From positions 1 to 64,000 of the forward strand of contig JASVEC010000058.1 in the NCBI GenBank assembly GCA_030770535.1: DNA of 64,000 nucleotides. The letters are read 5' to 3'. The notes below the pieces were generated by a model. That model searched no databases, was not told where the DNA came from, and saw only the letters and a list, made by a program, of their open reading frames with translations. This stretch comes from Batkoa obscura (taxonomy: Eukaryota > Entomophthoromycota > Entomophthoromycetes > Entomophthorales > Batkoaceae). The translations under genes were made by a program, and so were the position numbers. Positions 1-10,328 of the stretch are shown piece after piece; the first letter of the stretch is position 1; each line of letters starts with the position of its first letter.

Positions 1-350
1 TTTAATAGGAACAACATGATTGTGTATAGTTATTTTAATATTGCAATACAGCAACTTTAAATAAATACTCTATATTTTATTTAACGGTTCACGAGCTATC
101 TGTTTGAATACCAAAGTATTTTATGTATTTAAAATTTAGATACTTAGTTTTATTTGATTAGCCTAAGCTAATTGTTATATACTATAATACAACAAAATAA
201 TTCCATTATACCTACCTAACATAATAAATACCAATTATTATTATAAATGGTGATAAAATAGTAATTAATAAATTAATTGGAATTATTTTCTCGAGATAGT
301 TCTATAGTTTTTATTATTGATTTAATGACAGTAGCTAAAATATTTTTTTA

Positions 351-451
351 AATGGGGATGTATTTTTTGTTCAAGAATTTCACTAACAATTATTCCATTC
401 AAATAGCATTTAAGAAACGAAAAAGTAGTGAAACTAAAAACACTTCCAATA
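351..451 (+). mobile_element. MITE copy 1 (divergent)
   Basis: The left end with GGGGATGTATTTTTTG is clear. The right end is eroded (CACTTCCAATAT instead of CATCCCCATA). Confidence 0.7.
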
Positions 452-820
452 TTTTTAAATTTATTCTTTAAAGGGCTAAATCATCAATGAAATGCTTCTG
501 AAATAAAAGAAAGCAAGTTTAAGCGGCTCCTTCCTCTGGAAGGACCAGATAGGGAAAACTAAGGTAATTTGATCCCTTATATCCCTAGGGACATATGGGG
601 ATGTTTGAATCAGTTTTAGAATTTACTTAAATCAATCTAAATTTTAAGCTTTTAGATTTACAAGTCTTGAATACATAATTGAATTTAAAAAGCTTAAAAT
701 TAAATAAAAAATTTAAATTTAATATAAGTAGAAATTAATATAATTATTAAAAATAATTAAAAATAATAAAATGTTAATATTATAGCCTATTATTATATAA
801 TGTTTACTTAATAAATTAAT

Positions 821-1232
821 TGCGAAATATCCCTTTGTCAGCTTCGTGATTGATTATAGCATGATAATCACTTAAATTGTGTTCTCGAGTTCAGGCACAA
901 TTAAACCCAAGCTCTTATCTTCTCGTTTTGATATCTATACTTACCAGAATATAAAAGAGATTTTAGAACATAGTAACTCAAGGCTTTTTAACTGAATTAT
1001 TCTCTGATATCTCGTACATTTAATAAAGCCACTGAGTTTTCTTAATAGTACCTTACGTAAATTTTACATTAGTATTATCTACTCTACTTATCTTACATAG
1101 TCAGTAGCCTATTACGCGTTATTCTTTATAATTCAAGTCTGTCCTAATCCTATAAATTAAGATCTTTCAACTTACAGCTAGTCAACCAAGCAATAACTGC
1201 TTTTGACTCCAATCGCTGAGTATTAGATTTCA
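821..1232 (-). mobile_element. Long-TIR DNA transposon, single arm
   Basis: This matches the right terminal inverted repeat of the complete element at 54481-55959, from the inner end (GCGAAATATC..TTTGTCAG) to the outer end (..AGATTTCA). It carries an internal deletion of roughly 60 bp. No opposite arm is visible in this region, so it is a solo or truncated arm. Decayed coding sequence of the associated transposon follows directly on its outer side. Confidence 0.7.
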
Positions 1233-1259
1233 TACAACTATTTTATTAAGATTTAATAA

Positions 1260-2010
1260 TGAAGACAAAATCAGATTTAATGAATTTAAATCATATATAA
1301 TAAACAAGTTATATCAATATTAAAGTTTAAGCTTTATATTTAAAAAACAACAAAATAATAAAACAATATGTAAAGTTTATTCTAATCATTTGTTTAAAAT
1401 GCTAAATTATAATTCACCATATTCAGGAGACTATTTGATTAATTTAGTATCCAAAAAGCTTCTATTTAAAAAGTTTACAAAAATCAATATATAAGCAAAC
1501 ATAAAAAATCAATAATTTGATTGTTAATAAAAGTACAAGATATTGAAAAGTATTTACATTTTACTAAACACAATAATAAACTAAATTATTATTCAGTATC
1601 TGATAGATCAAAAAAAAGGGATACGATTCCAATTAAAGTTACAAAGTCTATAAAAAACAGAAAAATTAAAAAATCAACCCCAGCTTATATTATATAGGAA
1701 TGTTTAGCTGTAACTTTGGGACTAATCACTCCCCCCATGCAGTTATTTGTTAACTTGGTGATATATCAACAATGTAATTATAACATTGAAATTATTTATT
1801 TGATAGTAAATCTGGCATGCTGGTTATAAACTAGTCAATGGTAGACATTTTTCAATAAGATTTTATGGGAATATGTACTTATTTACATAGTACAACTTTG
1901 ATTAATATTAATATATAGGTTATATTAGTAAAAGTCTTACTAATCCTAGAATTTCTATTAATTTTGATACAAATCATAATAAAGTTCAAACTATGTTAGG
2001 GTTGCTTTTG
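1260..2010 (+). mobile_element. Decayed DNA transposon fragment (family B, copy B1)
   Basis: This aligns with the longer copy at 6465-7880: the interrupted coding region is at 1260-1720 and a conserved 3' non-coding tract follows at about 1705-2010. It contains many stops in every frame and encodes nothing usable. The superfamily could not be recognised from the surviving residues. The site equivalent to the MITE insertion in copy B2 is empty here (near 1420). Confidence 0.6.
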
Positions 2011-2114
2011 CTTTTGCTTTTGCTTTTATAACGAATCTATTTTTACATAGTTTTAAGCAAAGTTTTAATAAAATTTTTAAAATTGAATAATAAAAAGCCA
2101 ATCTGAACTTCACC

Positions 2115-2221
2115 ATATGGGGATGTATTTTTGTGTTTAAGAATTTTACTAACAAATTTTCGGCTTAAATAGCGCTTAAAAAATGGAAAAAATAATGAAG
2201 TTAAAAAAAACACTCCCATAT
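2115..2221 (+). mobile_element. MITE copy 2
   Basis: Nearly full-length copy, with ATATGGGGATG at the left and CACTCCCATATG at the right. Confidence 0.8.
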
Positions 2222-3624
2222 GCTTATTTTTAGGTCAGTTTTTTCTTTTAAAATAAGGGTGATATGTTAAAAATGTTGTAAATATCTTTTCATAAAATGG
2301 ATTTACGTTTTGATAGTACAACGAATCAATCAAGGAATTTGGGTATTATTACTACATCTGATATAAAGCAACACAACCAACCTTGTAAACAACAACAATA
2401 CATTGATTGTATCTATTATTGAAATCTTATTAAATCATTTAAAGTTAAGTTTGAGAAAAATAATAACATAAAATCATTTTAAGGCATTTTATAGCACATG
2501 ATCGTTATTTCAGATTACCTTAAGAACAACATGTCAATTTTTTTCCGCTCAAGTTTCCCAAATGTATTAAAATTTGTGGTTAAATTAAAGGAGTGAAGAA
2601 TTCAAATACATAAAACCATAGCTAAGCTATATGTTAGTTGAAGAATATTATCTATTCTGGGTATAAAACAATATCGAAATTAATTTGGTAAAACCTATTG
2701 CTGATATAACCTCCTTTTCAAATTCAACGATTGTTTTACTCCGAGTACAATCACTTAAAATAAAGAATATTCTTATGATATTTTTTCTCGAACAAAAATG
2801 TATTAGCTATAAGTTTCTATCCAATTATAGATACTTTACATTTATAAACATTATAGCCTTAAGTTTATATTTGAGTTAACATTAAATAGATTCTATAATA
2901 TAATACCAAAGTTAATAGAGAAGTCATGAAGATTTCTTAGCTTCAATACTTTTATAATTCCTTATTTAAATAACTTGAATAAACCTTAAAAAACTAAGGT
3001 AAAAGTCATCTATAGGGCATTTTTTTTCTGCTTTTATTCTTGTTATAAAAGGTATGCTCATCAATAGAAAGCATTTAAAACAAATCTACTTTATTAGTTA
3101 ATAAACTTCGAAATATTGAAGTCTCATTTTTTGAATGAAATATTATAAAGTACCATGCTTGGTTTTAAACTATCTAATCACTCATATAAAATTGTACATT
3201 TTATATTAATTATAACTTCAATAATTACAAATATTATGATAATGCTATATACTAGTTAAATTGCGTTATTTTTTACTTTATTTTCAATTTATGCCTATTT
3301 TTTAGTATTTCTATTTTCCTATGCTGATTTTATGTGCTTTGTCATTTCAAAATTATTTAGGAAATTAAGCTTAACTTCGATCAAATAAAGGAATTGGAAT
3401 TTTAAATAAAGAAAACAATATGATTTGGCTATTAGAATAATAGTTGATCATGTTGATTTAAGTGAGATAACTTAAATAGAATATTTGATAATGTGATTAG
3501 AAATATGATTTTCAATATAAATTACAATATTCAACGTTTTAAACTGAAAGTATATAAATAAACAAAATTTATCATAACCGAAAGTTACTCTTTGAAATTA
3601 CAATTGATTTAATTCAGAGTTAAT

Positions 3625-5023
3625 ATGTCTGCTGCAAGGTTTTTTCGTGCAATTTTTAGGCCCTTCGGCCCAGTTTGGAGGTTATTAAGGAAAACAAATG
3701 TCACTATTTGGATTTTTATTTTTATGGTAATTGGTTTAATATTAGGGTTCACTGTATCAAAGGAAGTTGCATATAATTTAAATTTTTTCTCAAAAGCTTT
3801 CTTGGAGTTGGTAAAATGTTTGATTGTTCCTTTGATCTTTTCAACTCTAGTTGTTGGTATTGCTGGACACGGTGATGATTTAGCAAAAGTTGGTAGATTA
3901 GCATTAAAGAGTTTGATTTACTTCGAAGTTGTCACTACATTAGCATTGATCATTGGTTTAATTGCTGTCAATGTAATTGGTCCTGGCTGGGGTATTGATC
4001 TGTCAAACGTTGAAATTGATGAGGACATTAAGACATTATCCGAGAATTCTAAAAAAATTACATGGACCATGAGATGTTTGAAATTGTAACTCCCTCCTTC
4101 TTTGAATCTGCAGTTAAGAACAAAGTCTTACAAATTGTTTTCTGTGCTATTATGTTTTCTGTAGCCATGATTAAAACCAAACCAAAGTATCGTAAGCCTA
4201 TGGTGTCCTTTTTGAATCATTATCACAAATTATGTTTAAAGTGACCGAACTTGTTATGAACTTTGCTCCAATCGGTATTGGATGTGCTTTATGTTACACC
4301 ATAAACACTGCTGGTGGTCAAGTTTTGATCAATTTAGGCAAATTAATTGGGACATTATATGGTTCATTAGTTATATTTATGTTAATTATTCTTTTGCCTA
4401 TAATGTTGATATGTAGATTGCCTTTAATTAATACCTTCAAAGCTATTGGTGAGCCTGCTTTGATTGCCTTTTCGACTGCCTCTTCTGAAGCAGCTTTACC
4501 AAAAGCTATGGAAAACATGGAAAGATTAGGTGTACCAAAGGGTACTGTAGCCTTTGTTATGCCAACTGGTTATTCTTTTAATTTAGATGGTACTACACTT
4601 TACCTTTCATTAGCTTCAATATTTTGCGCTCAAGCAGGTGGTATTAGTATGCCAATAGGCGAACAAATTGTTATGATGCTTTCTCTTATGTTGACTAGTA
4701 AAGGTGTAGCTGCTGTTCCACGTGCATCTTTAGTTATTTTAACTGGTACCGTGCATTCCTTTAATTTGCCTATGGCAGCTATCACAGTCATCCTCGGGGT
4801 TGACGCTTTGATGGATATGGGCCGTACCACTGTCAATTTAATTGGAAATTGCTTAGCTGCTATTGTCATGTCAGTATGGGAAGGAGATTTTGATTATGAA
4901 ATAGCTAGAGGATTAAAACCATTCATTGAGGAAGATTTCAACTTAGATGAGATGGAGATAGATGAAAAGAAGGATGAAAAAATGAATCCTAAAGAACCTG
5001 TCACTTTACAGGAAATCCTTTAA
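3625..5023 (+). CDS. Dicarboxylate/amino acid:cation (Na+ or H+) symporter, DAACS family, with two frame breaks
   Basis: Polytopic membrane transporter of the glutamate/dicarboxylate:cation symporter (SDF/EAAT-like) family, expected to import acidic amino acids or C4-dicarboxylates with Na+ or H+. The N-terminal segment opens with a TM helix (FIFMVIGLILGFTVS) and LVKCLIVPLIFSTLVVG, typical of the family. The C-terminal half has the serine-rich hairpin (AFSTASSEAALPKAME) and the substrate/cation motif FVMPTGYSFNLDGTTLY. The gene is intronless but lies in three frames: 3625-4065, about 4066-4212, and about 4213-5023. Each junction is explained by one missing base, in a G run at 4064-4065 and a T run at 4209-4213; family-like residues continue exactly across both. 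With them the protein would be about 466 aa, a normal length. It is either an assembly error or a recent pseudogene. Confidence 0.85.
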
Positions 5024-5149
5024 ATTGTTTTGCATTTTTATCATTATTTAATTCAAAAATCCTCAAGCAGTCTTTTTTAAAATAAATTTATCTACTATTA
5101 ACTTAGTTTTAACTTTAGCTTTTCATAAATATTTTATATTTTGCTAATT

Positions 5150-5236
5150 TTTGAGTAAGAAATCTACTAATATTTTTCCACTCAATCACTCAAAAAATGG
5201 AAAAGGTGGTGAAACCAAAAAAGACGCTCTTATATG
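5150..5236 (+). mobile_element. MITE copy 3 (5' truncated)
   Basis: The left end is lost. The internal core with CACTCAAAAAATGGAAAAGG and a degenerate right end are recognisable. Confidence 0.55.
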
Positions 5237-5315
5237 CTGAGAAAATCCTAACCTGGTAGAAAAGCTAGCTACAATTGTAGCTTATTTTGAAAAAGTCATA
5301 ATTATCAGAATATTA

Positions 5316-5392
5316 ATATGTGGACATATTTTTTTGTTTAAGAATTTTACTAACAATCTTTTCACTCTGAAAAAACATCTTCACATATTCTA
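5316..5392 (+). mobile_element. MITE copy 4 (internally deleted)
   Basis: Both ends are present (ATATGTGGACAT.. and ..CATCTTCACATAT) but about 30 bp of the core is missing. Confidence 0.6.
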
Positions 5393-5558
5393 TATTGTTT
5401 GGAAAAATCTGCAAAATATAAATAACCACTGGTTTATATTCTAAAAACAAAATTTATTTGAATTTTTTGAATAAAACTATTATTTGATAACTATCAGTGA
5501 TAAAAGCAAAGTAATGTACTTATATCTATAATATTCCTAATAATAAAACAAATTATTA

Positions 5559-5662
5559 CATGGAGATGTTTTCTTGGCTTCATCACTTTTTCCACTTTCT
5601 AAGCACTATTTGAGTGGAAAGATTGTTAGTAAAATCCTTAAACAAAAAACACGTCCCATATA
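5559..5662 (-). mobile_element. MITE copy 5
   Basis: Reverse orientation: TGGCTTCATCACTTTTTCC lies near the left and ACGTCCCATATA at the right. Confidence 0.75.
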
Positions 5663-6296
5663 ATAGTTTAAAAACATTTGATTAATTTTTATGTATACCT
5701 CAGATGCTATAAAAACAAAAAATATACTCAGCAGTGGATTTTTTAAAAGAACTTTAATAAGAACTTTATAAAAATCATAAAGCTTAAAATTCTAAATTAA
5801 AATTTTATTATTATGCTTAAGTTTAAATAAATATTTTAAACTTTAAAAAAAAGCTCTTATTGATTTTCTTTGTTAATTTATTTTTTATAAGCATAAAATA
5901 TACCATTTTTATATAACTCAAGTCTTTAATATATTAAGCTATATCTAAGTTAAATTAAATACCCAGGATGCTGATTAATAAAGCCAACCCTGATTTATAA
6001 TTTTTAATATGTTTGATTTAAAGTGAATTTGATTTTTTATTTAAATTATAAAATTTAATAACCGGAGTCTATAAAGATTTAATTTTTTACTTGACTCAAC
6101 TATGATTTCAACAAATTAATAAATCATATTTTTGATGTTACATGGAAAATAATTTTTCTATGGAAATTTATATAATAATCTAGCAGTAAATAAACTGTTA
6201 TAGCATAAGCATTTGCTAAAAAAGTTTCAACCTGCTATTGAACATTTTCTTTTAAATATTTCTAATAATCTATAACATACTTAAAAAATTAGCTTT

Positions 6297-6461
6297 TGTG
6301 AAATCTGGTATTCAGTGGTTGGAGCCAAAAACAACTATAACGTGGTATTCCTTATAATTCAAGTCTATCTTAGTCATATAAACTAAGACCTTTCGACTTA
6401 CAGTGTAGTCAACCAAGGAATAGCTGTTTTTGACTCCAACCACTGAACACCAGATTTCACA
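6297..6461. mobile_element. Short internally deleted derivative of the long-TIR element
   Basis: The two outermost ends of the long-TIR family are brought together: TGTGAAATCTGG at the left and CCAGATTTCACA at the right, with only about 165 bp in total. The right side keeps roughly 120 bp of the TIR, the left about 45 bp. This is the typical structure of a non-autonomous deletion derivative. Confidence 0.7.
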
Positions 6462-6464
6462 AAG

Positions 6465-7880
6465 TAGAAGAATGATATATAGTAAATATTTCAATGATTT
6501 AAAAGATAAAGCAATAACTAGGTCAACATTTTTTAAACATATAGCAACAAAAAATAAGGGAGAAATAGAAGAGGTTTTCAATAAAGAAGAAAAGCTATAT
6601 AAGTTACATAAATTTTGTGCTAGTACTCATATATATATTTAATGAAGCTATTAAAAAAATAAATAATAAAAGTTGTATAATAATCTTAGGTTTTAAACAA
6701 AACATAAAAATAGGAACAAGATCAGGTCCAATAAATTTAGATGATTATAATAACTAAGCTATATCTATATTAAAGTTCGGTGTTTTATGTTTGAAAAATG
6801 GTAAAACAATAGACAAAGTTTATTTTGGTTATTCATGTGAAATATTAAATCACGATTCAGCATATGGGGGTGTATTTTTTCGTTTAAGGATTTTGCTAAT
6901 AATCTTTCCACTCAAATAGTGCCTAAAAACGGAAAAAGTAATGAAGACGAAAAAACATCCCCATATATAGAAAACTGTTTAATTGGTTTAATATTTAAAA
7001 AGTTATATTTAAAAAGTTTACAAAAGTTAATATATGGGCAGGTATAAAAAAATCATTTTAAATCTTAAGAGTTTTCTACATTATATATTCAAAGAACTTT
7101 ATAAAAATACATAGTAGTTTAAATATTGGTCTTAATTTTTTACTAAGCATCATGGAAAAACAAATATAATTTTTAAAAAGTATGAAAAAACAAAAACATA
7201 AAAAATAATAACAGAGATGCAAGGCATTAAAAAGCATTTACGTTTTATTAAATATAATAGCAAACTACATTGTTATCCAGCATCTGATAGATCAAAAGAA
7301 ATCGATATAGTTCCAGTTAAAGTTATAGAGTCTATAGAAATAGAGAAACCAAAAGATCAATCTTAGTTTACCTTACGAAAATAACAGAAACCAAAAGTTT
7401 TGGTGTTCATTAATTAACTAAATAGTTTGTTGAATGATAGGAATCAATTATTAATAACTAAGTTAATAAATAGCCAAAGAGCAACTAATAATAATAATAA
7501 AAACTATTATTATATTGCTTGTAATACATAAGGATCATCAGTTATAGTTTTTGAACTAACTACTTCCTCCCACGCAGTTATTTATTAACTCAGTAATATA
7601 TTAAAATATAACTATAATGTTAAAATGATTTATTTATTTGGTAGCAAATCTATAATATTAGTTATAAAGCAGTCAACAGTAAGTGTTTCTTAATAAAGTT
7701 CTATAAGAACATGCGTTTATTTACACATTATAACTTTGATTAATATTAATATATAGATTGTATTAGTAAAAGCCTTGCTAATATGGGAGTTTTTATTAGA
7801 TCTAGTAGAAATTCAGTTAACTTACAATATAAATTATAATAAAATAATTTAAAACTGTGTCCGGGTACTTTTGCTTTTTA
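6465..7880 (+). mobile_element. Decayed DNA transposon fragment (family B, copy B2)
   Basis: Longest copy of this family in the window. A broken open region (6471-7365) is followed by a 3' non-coding tract (about 7390-7880) that is also found at 1705-2010, near 41038-41165 and, in reverse, inside the long-TIR element at 55020-55500. One uninterrupted stretch of 56 codons (6472-6641) shows a basic, helix-rich peptide; further stretches carry stops and frame changes. A MITE has inserted at 6862. The transposase superfamily could not be assigned by eye. Confidence 0.6.
6862..6967 (+). mobile_element. MITE copy 6, nested in transposon B2
   Basis: Full-length copy inside family-B sequence. Comparison with the related, uninterrupted stretch around 1405-1440 gives a paralogous empty site and fits duplication of a TA target. 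Confidence 0.8.
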
Positions 7881-7899
7881 ATAAAAAAACCGTTTTTAT

Positions 7900-7981
7900 A
7901 GAATTTTAGGCAAGTATTTAAAATACAAAATATTTAAAAAGTGGATAAAAAAATGAAACTAATTTAGACATCCCCATATAA
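7900..7981 (+). mobile_element. MITE copy 7 (5' truncated)
   Basis: Only the right part, ending in ACATCCCCATATA, is preserved. Confidence 0.55.
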
Positions 7982-8703
7982 CAGAAAACAAAACCGTATC
8001 AAAGGATAGCCCTGTAAAAATTCTATGTGCATCCTTTTGGCATGTCGAATATGAATTCATAATTGGGTTTTAATTCCCATTGTTGTTATGATACTGACAT
8101 ATAATACTTCAATGATATAACTCTACTTGTAGCGTCTTTTCAAATATTCTAAGTACTTATTCTCAGCATGATATTTAATGCTTTTACTTCTCTTTACTAT
8201 CTCTAATATATTTTTGGTCGTTTAATAAGAGCTATTAACTTTCTTTTAAATCCAAGGGCCCTAAGGTCAATGTGTTTTATTAATAATTATTAGAAATCGA
8301 AAAAGAAAACGAGTTCTATGGAGGCATGAGGCCAAATACAGATCGTTGTTTACAAAAAGCAGCGAACTTGGACACCATAAGGCGCTATTAGCTTTTATTT
8401 AATAAACTTGGATCTATCACTTTACTTCAAACTTGGTCTTTTCCTTAGTTTTTGAGTGATATTATAATAACTATAATTACTATTCTTCACCTCAGACGTT
8501 TAGACAATGTTTAAGAGGCTCATGTTTAACATTATTTTGTTTAAAAGGAATTCCATTAATATCTCAATTGAATCCATTTTTTACAGATCTCTCATTACCT
8601 GTATCATCATTGCATACTCTTGTTTCTGAATTTAATGCTTTAAACAAAAGTGTTATTATGGCTGAATATAAATCTGGCTTTGGTGCTCTTATTCTTGAAT
8701 TTA

Positions 8704-8801
8704 ATATGGGACTGTTTTTTTAGTTTCATTATTTTTTCATTTTTTAAGCGCTATTTGAGTGGAAAGGTTGTAGTAAAATTCTTAAAACACATCCCCATAT
8801 A
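8704..8801 (-). mobile_element. MITE copy 8
   Basis: Reverse orientation, slightly shortened, ending in ACATCCCCATAT. Confidence 0.75.
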
Positions 8802-9140
8802 CTAAATGACAATACTATTATGGTTAAAGTATTTTTTGTTTATAAGTATGCGTTTCACTCACTTGAGTTTGCTATTTTGTGTAGATTTTGATGCAAATCA
8901 ATAAAACTACAAGTTATATTTAGATTTCCAACAAAATATTTATCTTTCATGTGAATTGGTAACTATCGATTATTATTAAAGTTATTATATTTACTTATTG
9001 ATACTTTGACAAAACCCAAAGCCTATTACAAAAATAATTAGTAATTTTTTTTTACAAATGCTCAGAATTTTTAAATAAAAATAATATAATTCAAATAAAT
9101 ACATTTAATAAGAATAACAAAGCGTTTAGGATTAATAAAG

Positions 9141-10328
9141 TTAAGCGGTTATACGACCTACTCTCATTGACGACATCAAATTACGTGCCCCATTAGAATG
9201 GTCATAAACATCGCCACTAAAAGCTTGAGTAGCGTCTTTACCTAAATAGGCACGTATATATTTAACACCTCCTGGATGCTCATGCATGAAGTTTTCAACA
9301 TCATGAATCACATTTTCAATTAATATCCAGCATTTACCTTCTTCCTTTACCTTATTTTCATATTCTTTTAATGTAAAGGTAGGTAAGTCTGAAATATCAA
9401 CTCCCCATTTAATTGTTGCTTTGACTTCGTCTAATTTCTTTACTTTCATCATGTATGCACCTTTTCTTACTTCATTTTCAGGGAATACTTTAAGATCATA
9501 ACTAAGGCCAACTAAAGAAAGGATGTAAATGAACCATTTAGTAGGATCATATTGATAGAATTTGATAGCATTACGATAATCTTGAGGGAACTCATGATGG
9601 AAGTTATGGTATCCTTCTCCCATTGTAATTAAAGCAGTAATAAAGAAATCTCTTGGTGAAAGTTTATCATCATAAGAAGCATCACCTAACCAATGAGCTA
9701 AAGAGTTGATACAGAAAGTGGCATGATGAACAAAGACTAAACGAGCGACGGCAGAATAGAAGTAACCCCCTTCCCAGTCACCCCAAAAAACTCCTGGAAT
9801 AATAGTAGGTAATATAAAACCCATGAACAAAGCTAATGGAACATAGTTTTGATGTTGGAATTTAACAAGAGGATCTTTTTCAAGATCATCTACTTCAGCT
9901 CTACCAATCTTAGTAGAATCTTTCTTGAATATCATCCATCCAATATGTGACCAAAGTAATCCTTTCTTTGAATTGTAAGGATCTTTTTCAGTATCAGTAA
10001 ATCTATGATGTACTCTGTGATCTTTGCACCACCACATAATAGAACCTTGTACAGCTGCAGTACCTGTAAGCATAAGGAAGATGCGTAAGGGTAAAGAAGC
10101 ACTATAAGATCTATGTGACCAATAGCGATGGTATCCAGCGGTAATACCAAGAGCAGAGATAAAATAATATAGAAGGGAGAAGATTGCAGTTTTAAACTGT
10201 AATTCAGTTTTAGATACACCATAAACTGCTATTATAGGTGTAATGGCCAGTAATAAAGATTGGGGCCAGTTAATCTGTTGCCATAAAGGACGTTCACTTA
10301 AAGGAATCTTTTTAGAAGACTTTGACAT
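9141..10328 (-). CDS. OLE1: Delta-9 stearoyl/acyl-CoA desaturase with C-terminal cytochrome b5 domain
   Basis: ER membrane enzyme that introduces the first double bond into palmitoyl- and stearoyl-CoA, using O2 and electrons delivered by its own cytochrome b5 domain. Single exon, 395 aa. The three di-iron histidine boxes are present: HRYWSH at 67-72, HRVHH at 104-108 and HNFHH at 241-245. TM segments flank them (about 25-60, 83-100 and 165-210). The C-terminal b5 domain begins near 315, with heme ligands in HPGG (His351) and a second His at 377. Yeast-type Ole1 proteins are longer, mostly because of extra N-terminal residues absent here; the frame is otherwise complete. The ATG at 10328 is the natural start because the conserved region begins soon after. 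An AT-rich 2.3 kb upstream stretch holds no neighbouring gene. Confidence 0.95.
   Translation of the reverse strand: MSKSSKKIPLSERPLWQQINWPQSLLLAITPIIAVYGVSKTELQFKTAIFSLLYYFISALGITAGYHRYWSHRSYSASLPLRIFLMLTGTAAVQGSIMWWCKDHRVHHRFTDTEKDPYNSKKGLLWSHIGWMIFKKDSTKIGRAEVDDLEKDPLVKFQHQNYVPLALFMGFILPTIIPGVFWGDWEGGYFYSAVARLVFVHHATFCINSLAHWLGDASYDDKLSPRDFFITALITMGEGYHNFHHEFPQDYRNAIKFYQYDPTKWFIYILSLVGLSYDLKVFPENEVRKGAYMMKVKKLDEVKATIKWGVDISDLPTFTLKEYENKVKEEGKCWILIENVIHDVENFMHEHPGGVKYIRAYLGKDATQAFSGDVYDHSNGARNLMSSMRVGRITA

Larger units (their letters stand above)
1..3624. other. Gene-free, repeat-rich left flank
   Basis: I see no supported protein-coding gene here; the longest open frames are short and have no recognisable content. 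The stretch holds two MITE copies, one arm of the long-TIR transposon (821-1232) and decayed transposon coding and 3' sequence (about 1260-2010). It also has a small GCTTTT microsatellite near 2005-2030. The last few hundred bases precede the symporter and presumably contain its promoter, but no specific site could be singled out. Confidence 0.7.
5024..9140. other. Repeat-rich intergenic block
   Basis: No host gene is supported over this 4 kb. It contains several MITE copies, a 165-bp internally deleted long-TIR element and the longest family-B transposon remnant. The short open frames near 6312-6642 lie inside these repeats. Confidence 0.7.

Noticed and set aside
2005-2030. GCTTTT repeats considered as telomere-like sequence
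   Set aside because: Only about four units, internal, and unlike the usual fungal telomere TTAGGG; a similar shorter motif ends another transposon copy (near 7875), so it is transposon 3' sequence.
2685-2879. 64-codon open frame
   Set aside because: Hydrophobic AT-rich translation without recognisable content, in repeat-rich DNA.
6312-6642. Two opposing short open frames
   Set aside because: They lie within the long-TIR derivative and the family-B transposon remnant, not host genes.
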